From: Pseudoscleropodium purum
Taxonomy: Eukaryota > Streptophyta > Bryopsida > Hypnales > Brachytheciaceae
Assembly: GCA_963969395.1 (NCBI GenBank)
Contig: OZ017802.1
Location: 17,515,410-17,579,409 of the forward strand
Length of the DNA stretch: 64,000 nt
Reading direction: 5' to 3'
The position numbers were made by a program, and so were the translations under genes. Under the pieces are notes generated by a model. It made no database searches. It had not been told where the DNA came from and worked only from the letters and a program-made list of their open reading frames with translations. This document shows, one piece after another, positions 22,618-34,361 of this stretch; the first letter of the stretch is position 1; every line of letters starts with the position of its first letter.

Positions 22618-25600
22618 TCATTTGCCCCACCATTTCTTCCTCGACACTGACTTATCTCTTTCAAGCGATTCAGTGTTACCAAGCTTGCTCAGGACCACCT
22701 TGGTTTCGCGTAACCTCACCTTGAAGTCTTTCTTCCAACCGTCGAATCTGGCCTTTAGCTTCCGAAGCTCCTCTTCAGGGTTCAAATGCGCTTGGGTCAG
22801 CCCAGACTTGACTTCCACGAGGAAGTCGACATCATCAGTGAAAACCTGCCTCCGATGGTCATATTCACGGACCATCTGCGTGACGTAGGAACGACCAGCA
22901 GCCACCTCGCCCTGACTTGAAGCATACTCAGATCCTGCTTGCGAAAATTTGTTAGAGTTCCGTTGGGGACTCTTTAGGACACTCGCTTGATCTTCATCCC
23001 ACTCATACTCTTCTTCGTCGTTCGAGAGGCGACGGCGAGGATCACGGATGCGTTTCCCTGATTCAGTGTGTGGGTCGACAGAACGATCACTGGGAGAGTT
23101 TTTCAAGATGCTGTCTTCAGAAGCAATGCACTTCTTTGCCTCTGCTAGACTGAGTTGCAATGAAGTCATTTGCTTCTGCCACGTCTCTTCCATATCAGAC
23201 ATCTTCGCTTTATACTCCACCCATTGTTTGTCATAATTTTCCAGTTTCTGACGCAACAATACGTTGTCTTCCTCTTTCTCTCTCAGTGTTTTCTCCGCCG
23301 ACACTGCCCTCTGCTGCAACTCCAAGATATAAGAAGGCCTTACCCTGATGGTTGCTTCTTTCTGTTCAAAAAGCAAGGGAAACGGTTCCATCTGTCAGAA
23401 TCAACAAAAGGTAACAACACCTATCCATGTAGATAACTTACATTGATCCTAGGATAATCTTTGATGAGTAGTACATTTTGAATTTTAGTCATCTCATTTT
23501 AGGTCATCTACCAAAAATTCTATAAACACTAGTGCCGTTTGCAAAGAATATTTAAACGAGGCTTGCTTAGTTGGGTCATAATCTCCTTGTGCTTATAAGA
23601 AGAAAATTGGCTGATCAAATAATAGGAACGGTACTCAATGCTTAAAGTGTCCGAATTAGGTGTAATTATTTTGGAGACATTCTCAAATATGTGAGCAACG
23701 GACTTCGTCTTAAACAAGCGTTAGACAAAACCACTCATATCACAGCAGAGACGATTATCGACTGTGCTAGATCCTCAAACCCGGGATCTCTAAGTCCCAA
23801 CCAATCCTGGCATCAATTGAGGGCGATGCAAAAGTTGTGAACCTCAAAGAAGCACAACATAGGGTAAAAAAGAGGTTTAAGCTTCCAGGTTACACAATTC
23901 CGATCTATAAAAAAATAGAATATGACGAACATGTACCTCAGAAGATGGAGATTGAAGCACTTCAAAATTGGTGTTGAACATTTTCAGAGTAGCCGTCTCA
24001 TATGCTTCCTTGATGCTTTCTTGCTCTTCATCACCTAAACCAGTACCCTCTGCTGCTCGCCTCAATCTAGCTTCTCCTTGCATGATGAATTTGGTCGCCA
24101 ACTTCGACTCGACTGATAACTTATCCTCAGCCTCAGCAGCCAATTTGGCCCTAGCAGCCAGCAGCACCTCCGATGCTCTTTTCTCCTCAGCCAACTTAGC
24201 TTCTGCTGCTCTTTCCTCCGCCAGCTTAGCTTCTGCTGTTCTCCTCTCCTCAGCCAACTTAGCTTGTGCTGCCCTCTCCGCAACCAACTTCTCTTCCGCG
24301 ATTCTCTTCTCTTCAGCCAACCTAGCTTCCTCTGCTATCCTCTCGGCCTCTTTCCTAAGAGCGTATAACTGTCTCTTGGACAACCACATACGAACCACTG
24401 CGACACCCAAGAATGCATTAGAAAACGCGAACATAAAAGATCAGGTAATTTAGAAGGTCAACCCAGGTGAAATTTAGTCTACACTCAATTAGTAAAATAT
24501 ATGCAATTCAGAAAACAAAACAAACAAATAATTCATCATTACCTGATTGAACTTTGACCACCTGCTTCTTCTTGGCTTGATATGCACGACGAGCACTCCA
24601 CCGCCGAACATGTTTTTGAATCATAATAGCCGCTCTATGCCTTGCAAGTAAAGTCGCAAAACGACTCCTTGCCAGAGTCCCTCTCACCACTACACATGGA
24701 AAAGTTCATGCGATTCCAGATTAACACGATGAACGAACCAGCTCGCAACACTTGTCCAATCAACTTCAGTAAAAACAGAGTTCAAAAATACAACTCAGAT
24801 CTTGAAGTGGTGGAAGAGAACCGATTGAATTCAAGATCAGGCAATTAAATTTTAATCAATCACCTCACCAGAATCGACTAACCAAATCTAAACCTGCAAA
24901 GAAAGGACATCTACACCTAAAGGGATCTACTTCTGCTCTGTGATGAAATTTACCATTGGTTACAATAAGCAACGCCACCCACACTACCTCGAATCAACAC
25001 AACACAACTAAAATTACTGTAGACTTCCATCATCAATTACTCTCTAAAAAATAAACAGACGCAAAATACAAAATAATAATCTGGATCTTCTTAAGGAAAG
25101 TCGGTCTAGAAACCAGAAAGCACTCACTGGATTGCAAGAAAATTATTGACTTTCGCTTCTTTTTGTACTCAAGCCGAGTCTTGTAACCCTTGTACACAGC
25201 TTGGGCTCGAGCAACACCCTCAAGTGTTCTAACCCTCACATCCTCCAACATTCCTATCTGCAGCATACGATATTGGAAACAAAAACTAGTATCAGAGGAC
25301 GCAAAAATACATCACAAATCTTCAAAAACCAACTCTAAGGCCCACTGGAGTGACTCATTGGTATAATTTCTACACTGCATTAATGAACCTGATGCAAATT
25401 CTTAGGGAATGACAACACCACCAGGCCTCAAAGAAAGCACAAAATCCAAACATCACATTCGACTATAAATGTGGCATAGTCAGTGAGCACCTGAAGGACA
25501 GAAAGATTTCATATTGCAGGACTCTATCAAATAATTGTGCTGTGGTCGCTCAAAATAACATCAACATTACCATTCAAAAAGTCATCATGTGAGGTAGTGG

Positions 25601-28600
25601 AGTATCGAGGAAAAACCTGTCCGGCTCGGAAAAACAGTTTGGTAATACCAATTTGATACATTTCTGAAGCCATGTTGAAGTGCTCAAAGACAGCCACACA
25701 TATGCTTAACACGTCGTCATGATCAGAGAGGACTCTTGGAAGTAGGAAGCCGTACCTGCAAGAAAACGACGTAAACAAAACAGGTTTCTACGCAGAATTG
25801 CAGCTGAAATGGCCCTGCCTAATCGGAATCAGCAAGTACAGCACTTGTAATGACCCACCAGGTAAAACAAACGGCTTCAAATTGAAGTTTCTCCTACATA
25901 TAAAACGACAATTTCAGGACGAGATCAATTCAAACGAGTCATAAATCATCACTTTGAACATGGAGGCAGTACGCTGTTAAAAGTTAAGAAATTTTCTTCA
26001 GACCTGTCGGAAAACTCGCTATGTGTGTAGCGAGTGGGGTAGCCAGCGCGGGAGATGCGGACGACCTCAAGGACTCCACAACACTTAAGCTGTTGCAAAA
26101 CCAGTTTCTGATCAATAACATTTGGAACCTGCTGGGTATTTGGCTTGATGCAGCGTATGAAATGAGGTTCAGTTGCCTCCAGTCTTTGCATGAGCTTGTT
26201 CAATTGACCCTGTAATTCACAAATTACCATGAGATATAACTCGAACTGCTACCCAAGCAATTGATTAGGTTATGCAACAATATCGATCCTCTGTGGAATT
26301 GCAGAGAGAAAGAGGCCGCTAACCAGTAACAAATTAATAAGATCGATATCAACGAAGAATGAAAATTCATTTTTCACTACGATTTATGGAACTCCATTAT
26401 TAAGAAGTACAAACCTTGAATTTGGTTGCAACGCTCTGCTTCTGGGATTCTGAACCATTGGCCCTGTGAGCGCCTTGTCCATGAGGAAGTGAAAATTGCC
26501 GAGTTAGTTTGCAGTCACAAGAACCCAGCAGCTCCATCAGATCTGCGTGTAACACGTCCTTGTTTTTCTCGAGAAAACCGTCTGTCTCATAGGTCACCTG
26601 CAAATATACCAGCCAGCGCAGGTCCAAGAAATTTCAAATGGATATACAAACAAAAATAGTGTCAGCGACACCTCCGTCAGACTGCAATTACTACATCTAA
26701 GAAGCCATTCAAATCACTGAGGATCAGCATACTACATGGACGATATCCTAACTACAAACCTATAACTAGTGATCAAAGTCTTCTACCTCTCCAGCATAAT
26801 GACAAATACGAAACTTCTTGTCCCGCTCCGATTTGAAGAAGTCATTCCTTCTGAGATGGTCCTTCAACTTATTTGCAAGTGTTAAATCCGTTGCACGTGG
26901 GAACATACACTCTTCATCAAGTAACGATATCAATCCCAAAGGCCTCTGTAAAATCAAACTCACGCTTCAGCATTGATTTAAATGCTTACAATAAGAAATT
27001 TGTAAAACTCTCAAAGTTCAGAATGAAACGGGGCGAAAGTTTCTGTTTAACAATTTCAGAAACAGCAGTAGAAGTGTAAGCTCAATCTTTTTGAAAAATG
27101 GTGATCGTCACTGAAACACCAAAATTAGTAGAATTAAACATATAGCTACATACTCACAGGCAAGGTAAAACTTTACCTTTTCAATAAGTTCAAGACATTC
27201 TTGGTTGTCTTCGAACTCTACTCTGGTCCAATCGATATTTTCAGAAGTATATTCCTGCATGATCGTTTGCAAATGCCATGGATTGTAAGTAATAACTCTC
27301 GAACTCCAGAAGAACAATAGGAGCCTAAACAGTACTCATCAAAAGTAACATGTGCAAGGCGTAGAAAAAAGACAGACAGCAACACTCATCATCATGTGCT
27401 AGATTCACTGAGCTTCCTTCCAACGTACTTCTTGTTCAAGCTTGAATAGATGGCGGTTGAAATGCTGCTGCAGCCTCTCGTTTGCATAGTTTATACATAA
27501 CTGCTCAAAACTATTTCTCTGCAAATAAGACCATAGGTATCAAGATGCAGAGTAGTAAACATTGACAAATAAAAACATATACAAAATTCATATGCACACA
27601 ACACACATTTAATATATTCAAATAAGTACCCAAATCATAATTACTTTAGTCCCAGTCAGAAAGATATGGCTCTAAAAGAAATGCCTCCTATCATGCCTAT
27701 CTTTCTTAAATTCTATAAAAATTTATATTTATAGAAAGCTAAAGAAGTCAAACAGAAGCTAGACTTGGTTTAAATTGAAAAGTAAACTTGTATTGTAAAT
27801 ATGTTCACATTTTGAGGCTTAAAAAACACTTTTACAAGTCACGTAATTAAAAGTCGTTAAAGAAGAGTTGCTCCCAAATCAAAGGTTCGACGAGAGTGTG
27901 TTATGGGAATGATCACACTTACTCGGCTATAAACCATAAAACCAGAAACAAACCATAAATTGAAGTGACAAAAACGGACTAATTGAGCTACAGAAATTAA
28001 AATGCTACCCAAAAAGATTAAAAAAATGAAGTACTATTAAATTTCAATTGTGAATATCTCCATTTTAGATCAATATTTTAAATCTACACCAGGTTCTTTC
28101 CCTCTTTCATCGCTTTCTACAAAAATAGAAGTTCTCAAATTTAAAACATTATTAATTTATCGATAACCAGTTCTATTAGGCGCACCGCTTTTCTACAACT
28201 TTAAGAATAAATAGAAAGAAGTGAAAGACATCACACAATAGTTGGCAATCTTAGTATTACCACTTAACTACTGTCGACACACAGAAATACAAAGTGATCC
28301 TGAGATATTTATTAAATGCTTGATCACCCGCAAACACGTGATTCTGCACAACTTGGCAGCAAAAATGTAATACAAACAGCAAAAAAGGTTACCTTGAAAG
28401 ATTCAAATCCATAAATATCCAGGATGCAGATTGATCTCCCAGTTAGTATCTTGCCAACTTCCAACGAGTCGTTTATGCGTCCAACCAGCCAATCAAACAA
28501 GTTGGAATAAATTGTTTTAGCAAGCGCATCTCTCGAGTCAGTTGCCTGCAACAAAAAATGCATAAGGACAGTCAATCTTCAAGAAAATGTGATCTTCCTG

Positions 28601-31600
28601 CACATGGAATGAGCACTAAAAGTCCTCCTCTCCTGGAAACTTGCAGCCAAAGCTCAAATAAGATATTGCAGTCACAGGTTCAGTAGACATTTGGACCCTC
28701 GTCAAATCTAAAATGAGAAGTATTACCTGAGCAAGTGTCAATTTTTGTACGATAGTATCACCCCCTGCACGAATCCTCCGAGTGCAAAGTGCTGCTACAA
28801 GCTCACCAGCATTGCAATGTAGCAAGGTTGCAGCAACTTCCACAGCTGCTTGCAAGTTTAGCACGAGAACGTTAGGGATTCATTGAGATAGCGGTAAATC
28901 ATACAGACTTCATTCTTCAAACCCCTAGTTGAATAGTGACAACATCTGTAAGAAAAAACCAGGAGTAGATGATGAAGAACAAATTTTTAATATGAGTCTT
29001 GTAAGTAGTTCAATCCAGCTCCAATATGCTCTAACATCCTTGGCACAAACCCAGTCCCCTCCCATGTGTTTCTGGAAACCACTTAGAACCTCATTGACGC
29101 CAATTACATTACCCTTCTAACCGAACATGTTATCCAACACATCTACATTATATGATTTCTTAAACATGATTACCTCGAATAACGTTTTCACTGCTGACCA
29201 AAAACCAAAATGGATGACACTAGGCTTCTGCAGAAATACAATGTAGTTTCTGAAAGTAGAAAGAACCTTCATTGTCTTCAATCACAACGTGATTTTCTTG
29301 CTCTACAACGCTGAAGGTGACATTGCCAAGCCAAAGAATGGCAGACAGCAACTCAAAAGCTTGCTCCTGGTCCTCCTCACAAACTTGCACCACGTTCAAA
29401 GCATTCTGCAAACAATTATCCAGCAAGTTACCCTTGATCTGATCAGTATTGAGGAAGAGCAAGGCCTGATGAAACCGTTTCGTTACAATACACTGGAACT
29501 TCATATTTGCAAACTTTATAGAAGATATTACATTTAACCCTCCAAATGGACTTCAGATCCTTGCTTTATCCCCAACATACGAGGCCCAGTAGATAGCACG
29601 CACCCTCAAGATTCGAAACTGCTCGGCATCATCAACGTTATCGATTGACAAACAGCCGGTTTGGTTCAGATACCGATACTCCTCGGCGGATCTCAAATTA
29701 TGGCGATCTGCTCAAAAACCACGAAAAACACATACATTTATGAAAATCTGAGGGACAAGAGGGACGACTTACATAAGTTCCAGTGCCTTTCTACCAACAG
29801 ACTCCGAAAAAGATACAAAATATGCCACAGAAACACAAAAAAGTATCACAATGAAACTGACGTACCTCGAAAAGATGCATCGGCTCCGGCACATAGTTGA
29901 TAGAAAACATGATAAGACCTTTCACCTTGTGCCTGTTGCACAACTCTTGACTGCAAACAAAGAAAACTAAATCACTGAGTAACCACCGCTATAACAGAAG
30001 AACAGAAGAACAAATACAACAATTGTCGGGAGAATCGCATCGAACAAGTATTTAAAATAAACATTCAGCAAGAGAATTTTTACCTTCTCAAGCAAATCTT
30101 CACAGCCACAGATAGTAAAACCGGTGCAACAGAACAATAAACGACGGTCAGAATTTAGTGATACTTCAAATAATGGAGACAATCGTTGAAAAAAGTTCAA
30201 CAAGCACATATAAGAACTCGTTCTGAGCATACAATCCACAACCACAGGTCTTACAGGTCTGGATGTTCGCCCCACAAATTTTCCCAGTCTCATCAAAATG
30301 AATGTCGATGAGCTTCCCCTGGTGAACAAAACTTCTGTTAGAAAATGGCTTGAATGGTGTACAAATTGCATAATCGGAAGAACATAAAGGAAGTACAATA
30401 CTTAGAAGAAATTAAGGAATCAAAACTACTCAAGCCAATGCAAGTACCAGACTTGTTTGTTCTCCATTTCAAATGATCATAAAACCAACATCTGTTTACA
30501 GGTATAGGTTCACGATGAAGTATTGAATGTGCATCAGTGATTGAAAATAGTGTGCATTTCCAATGGTTACGGCTTACAAAGCGACTTGAATTGTCGTTCC
30601 TTGAAGTTTTCGCATTCCCAAATGCTTCCAAAATTGGATTGGTTTGTAGAATTTCATCCTCCACCCCACTACCTCCTCCAAGAGCAGCTAAATACTGCAT
30701 GGCAATTTTTGCTGTTTCTGTCTTCCCTGCACCACTTTCACCACTGTATACAAGAGTTAGAATATAATGTTCATCAATAATCAAAGGAGAGACAATATTA
30801 ACCAATGCCTGATTAAATGACAATTCGTCGGACATTGCTTGAAGGTGATGAGAATGTGTTACTGCAGGAAAATGGAAAATACCTAATAATTATGGATTGG
30901 TTGATTCCCTCTGCACAAGATAAAAAGAAGAAGAAGAAGTTAGTGAGCCACAAAATTACGTCTGTACAATTATAGGAGTCATATTACTAGTGCAAACCTC
31001 CTTGCATAATCAGTGACAAGGAACCCTAAAGACTGCATACCCGCACTATAGAGTTCATACCGCACTATAGAGTCGATTGAGGTAATCGTAAAGATCCCCA
31101 CCTTTCATCATAACACCAAAAGCGTTGTCAGCCGATATATACACATGAGGTTGGGAGCTTTCAGGAGTTCTGTTCTGATAAGCTCGTACATTTCTTTCTC
31201 CGTAGATGGGAACTCTCTTGAATGGGTTGACCGCAATCAAAACGGGACCAGCCTTAGTCTGCAAATGCCGCAAAATTACCAAACAGATTACATTTTATAA
31301 ACATGATTGTCGGACTATACAAACAAAAGCAATAATCAGGAAGACACGATTCCCTACATGAACCTCTTATTGAGCACGAGGGTAGGAATTCTACGTTTGG
31401 ACTGTAAAAAACAGCACCAGCACATCAAGGGCTCGCATGAAGCTTGCACTTACATATATCTGATCTCTTAAATATCGGTACGAAAGGTCGTGAAGAACAG
31501 AAGGCTCGTTGAGATAGCTCAGTTTTGTGAGGTCATCCACTCCTTCGAGTATGTCAGGGTTTGCAGGCAGCAACTGTGACGTATTCACTGATATCTCCTG

Positions 31601-32901
31601 TAACGGAGAAACCAATCAATTAGGACTACAGAACCTGCCATGAGAAATTGCTCAGCCTAGTCATTAGATAAACTAGAAGTTGATCGCCAGGAGCATGTCA
31701 GAACTCATACTTGTCGACCAGCGGTCCGCACAACAGCCTCCGTGTCTTCGACGGATGAAATGACTCCAGAAATCCAGATGTTTTCTGAGGTCAAGCACCA
31801 CACTCGCAAACCCTGCATGGTGAAGATCACACGCGTAAACACAGTAATAATGATGAATAGCCGCCATTGCAGGAAGAACCACAAGCAAATACCTGCAGTA
31901 CTAATAGTCATTTAGGGCATGACAACAGAGCAATCGCAGTAAATTGTAGAAAAACGTATAGATGACCACCCTTTACTAGGCACATTCTTCATGACTTCAG
32001 TTTTTGAAAAGAAGATAACCTGTTCTGAATTTCGTGAGGATTAGTACCAATTAGTGAACGAACTCCATTGAGAATCAACGTGTTTATCACTGCATTCCTC
32101 TCATGTGAATATTGAGGTAAGAAATATGGCCCCGGACCAGAATTAAAAGACGAAATTATCAGGAGAAGCTTGACCTGAGATGTATACCTTCCTCAGTCGC
32201 AATACTCCATCGTCCTTCCATTTCTTGCTCGGTATAGTAGAAAGCAATACCGGGGGTGGGGTAGAAGGTGGAGTTAAAGGTGGAGTTAGAGGTGGAGTTA
32301 GGGGTGGAGTTTGCAAATTAACCATTTGTTGAAAGGCAGGTTGTCCTGGCGTTATGACAGATAAACCTCGTCGCACGGAACCGATTACTTCGTTGCTAAC
32401 AGAGCCGTTAGGGGTCTTGACAGGATCGCTTCCAAAATCCAGTTTCGATCCTCCTCTAATTCCAGAGTCCAATCCCTCCTTGATTCCGTTCGCTATCACA
32501 ATTGATTTTCCAGTCAAAGGGGTTCTGCATTCCTCTAACTTCGAGCCATTCGGTGCAGTCAATGCCGGAATCCCTCCATCCGGACCTAGAACCTCCTCAG
32601 GGGTAGACACCCGATCCTTGGCTCCTTCAAAGACTAAGCTATCAGCAGGTGGCGCAATCTTGGCAATAGGGGGATTCCCTGTAGCCTCAGAAAGCTCCCG
32701 CTTCAACACAGCTGCATTCTGCTGCGCTTTCCTAGACCGCACAGAAGACGGCAAGCGAGCCCGTGAGGTCGGTCTAACAGGGAGCGGCGGGGGTCTACTC
32801 TCCTCTCCTGTGCTTTCCATCTCCTGCATATCATTCGATTTAAATAAATCCAACATCTCTTCTAAAGTGCTCCGCGGACCGACGCTCTTCGAGTGAAACA
32901 T
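22618..32901 (-). CDS. Myosin class VIII heavy chain
   Basis: Actin-based motor of the plant-specific class VIII, usually at plasma membrane, plasmodesmata and phragmoplast. Twenty-three coding exons in transcript order: 32901-32188, 31812-31711, 31597-31454, 31258-31102, 30910-30883, 30743-30578, 30318-30255, 30097-30084, 29950-29866, 29707-29604, 29405-29267, 28848-28727, 28545-28393, 27518-27429, 27254-27177, 26945-26787, 26597-26415, 26209-26004, 25755-25617, 25257-25128, 24689-24543, 24397-23937, 23391-22618. They join in frame to 1452 residues (Arabidopsis ATM1 about 1166). 32901 is the first ATG. Landmarks: Pro/Thr-rich N-terminal extension (1-230), [13 protein letters not shown] class VIII motif, P-loop GESGAGKT (~383), switch I NDNSSRF (~431), switch [10 protein letters not shown] (~656), HFIRCIKPN (~850), about four IQ motifs (~950-1080), an Ala/Glu/Lys/Arg helix, coiled coil and the class VIII C-terminus ending KKWWGK. 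Confidence 0.95.
23937..24397 (-). other. Myosin VIII exon 22: charged-helix expansion
   Basis: Exon 22 finishes the last IQ motif ([16 protein letters not shown]) and then encodes about 75 residues made almost only of Ala, Glu, Lys, Arg and Leu, with repeats of the form AKLAEERxxAE. The DNA shows the corresponding repeats at about 24160-24330. It predicts a long single alpha-helix or coiled coil, acting as a lever-arm extension or dimerisation segment. Arabidopsis class VIII myosins, as I recall them, lack such a stretch here. Confidence 0.8.
30084..30097 (-). other. Myosin VIII 14-nt micro-exon (exon 8)
   Basis: On the minus strand GAAG precedes ATTTGCTTGAGAAG, which is followed by a GTAAAA donor. 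It completes the split codon from exon 7 (T + AT = Tyr) and encodes LLEK, restoring the universal myosin motif Q-T-Y-L-L-E-K-S-R-V-V across exons 7-9. Skipping it would shift the frame. Confidence 0.9.
30883..30910 (-). other. Myosin VIII 28-nt micro-exon (exon 5)
   Basis: On the minus strand GTGCAG precedes and GTATTT follows this 28-nt exon. It encodes (E)GINQSIII and ends with AG, which joins T of exon 6 to form the Ser just before the P-loop GESGAGKT. Both junction phases fit the neighbours. Confidence 0.9.
32210..32320 (-). repeat. Coding Pro/Thr/Leu repeat in myosin exon 1
   Basis: The minus strand encodes tandem TPPLTPP units ending in STPPP just before the class [17 protein letters not shown] motif. 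The DNA shows repeating AGGTGGAGTTA-like units on the plus strand at about 32262-32312, a coding minisatellite prone to length variation. Confidence 0.85.
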
Positions 32902-34322
32902 CTTGCCGACCCGGAGCTTCTCTTTCTTCCAGCCTAATGTCAAACTCTCCGATGCCTAGAAGCATGACCGCGAAACCTACACGACCTCGTGCTCATCACC
33001 TGATCCACATACTCTACGCCAAGTGTGAGCCTTCCCTCACCGTAAATAGGCATTGCACAATAGTAGCCGTCGTCCGCAATGTCTCCATCCCGGAACAAAC
33101 AGAAGCAGCTGAATCCTAAACCATCCGTCCCTAAGCCGCATCTTTTTCTCCTTCCCGCTCCAAAATGCACCATCTCCAGCTCTCACTTATCTCTGTCTCT
33201 CCCAAACCGATCACGCAACCTCACACCACCTCCTCATTCGAGATCGCTCCGCATCAAGGAACGCACTCCCACGATCCACAAGAGCCCTAACAACGTCAAC
33301 CATCCCTAAACCGATCGAACCTCACCACATCAAAAATTCCTCAAATCCTAAAACGATCAAACCCCAACACGCCACAAATTCTCACACACACACCTTCTCA
33401 AAAAAAAATTCAAACCTCACCACGACACAAAATTCTCATACCATTTCTAAAAACTCAACTCTCACCCCAACCAAATTCCTCAAAACGTCAAAATACTCTC
33501 CCCCGTTCCTGCTCCCGAGCTTCATCGGCCGATACAATCCTCATCCAACCAGAGGCCGTCTCCTCCGTTCCTGTAAACCCTAGATCTCGAACTCCACACC
33601 TTCCCCAGACACGCAAAAAAATAACAACTAATGCGACAACTGAACCTCACCCCGACGTGGCACACCCTACCTACAACGCATTGTCAAATTAGCAATGGAA
33701 TGGTCATAAACACCCCCATGCCAGGGCCCTCTCTCCTCTCTCTCTCTCTCCCGCGCCGGCACCGCGAGAGTCAACCAACTGGTGAAGGTAAAAGAAAAGA
33801 GCACGCCATAGCCGGAAGCGGGAATCCACAACAACAACAATAAAGAATTGGCGGCGACTGAGGAGAAGCCCGCCGGAGAATGGGAAAAGGCCAAAGCACA
33901 GTGGAGTGAGGCGCAGTGTTCTACAGTAATAATAAGATCGTAAGTTAGTTAGTAACTAGTTCGAGACAACTGACTGTGGTTAGTTCGGTTTGGGTCCGGT
34001 TACCATACGTAGTTCGACGTGAAGGATCGATATTTACGGTAAGTTAACTGTGGTCAGTTGGAGAACGTTCCAGTCAACTGCGAGGGACGGAGTGTGTCAG
34101 TTGTACGTCACGGCGATGGCGGGCAGCAGGACCGGGCAGGTCAGGGGCAGGCTCCCCCAACGGACTGAAAATGTTTTGAAAATTTTGGGTCAGTACAGGG
34201 ACTCGGTTAACTTAACCCCAGTCAGGGCTCGGTTCCCGAATGGGGAATATCGGACATCTGAGTCAGTCAGGGGTGCAGGGAGTGGACAAGGTGCCGTGTT
34301 TTCGGAGATCCCTGTGGACTGA
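32902..34322 (-). promoter_or_regulatory. 5' leader and promoter region of myosin VIII
   Basis: More GC-rich than the neighbouring desert. It contains a long C/A-rich stretch (33150-33480, G/T-rich on the transcribed sense strand) and a CT microsatellite at 33728-33752. Open frames in both directions (33631-33843, 34050-34322) have no domain and are not called. The AT-rich desert begins right after 34361. Confidence 0.5.
33728..33752. repeat. CT microsatellite upstream of myosin VIII
   Basis: A nearly pure CT tract (GA on the gene's sense strand). Such GA/CT tracts are common in plant core promoters and 5' leaders. Confidence 0.8.
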
Positions 34323-34361
34323 GAGCATCTTCAGTGGTAAACTGTATATTGGCCCTCCAAA
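34323..34361. other. Border motif, copy M (myosin side)
   Basis: GAGCATCTTCAG, 13 variable nt, then ATTGGCCCTCCAAA. The same layout and length (39 nt) recur at 57614-57652 upstream of CTC1, and a looser copy lies at 9479-9530 upstream of APC5. It marks the change from gene-proximal to AT-rich DNA. Confidence 0.6.

Noticed and set aside
32902..32943. 14-codon upstream extension of myosin exon 1
   Set aside because: It starts at TTG; the first ATG is at 32901.
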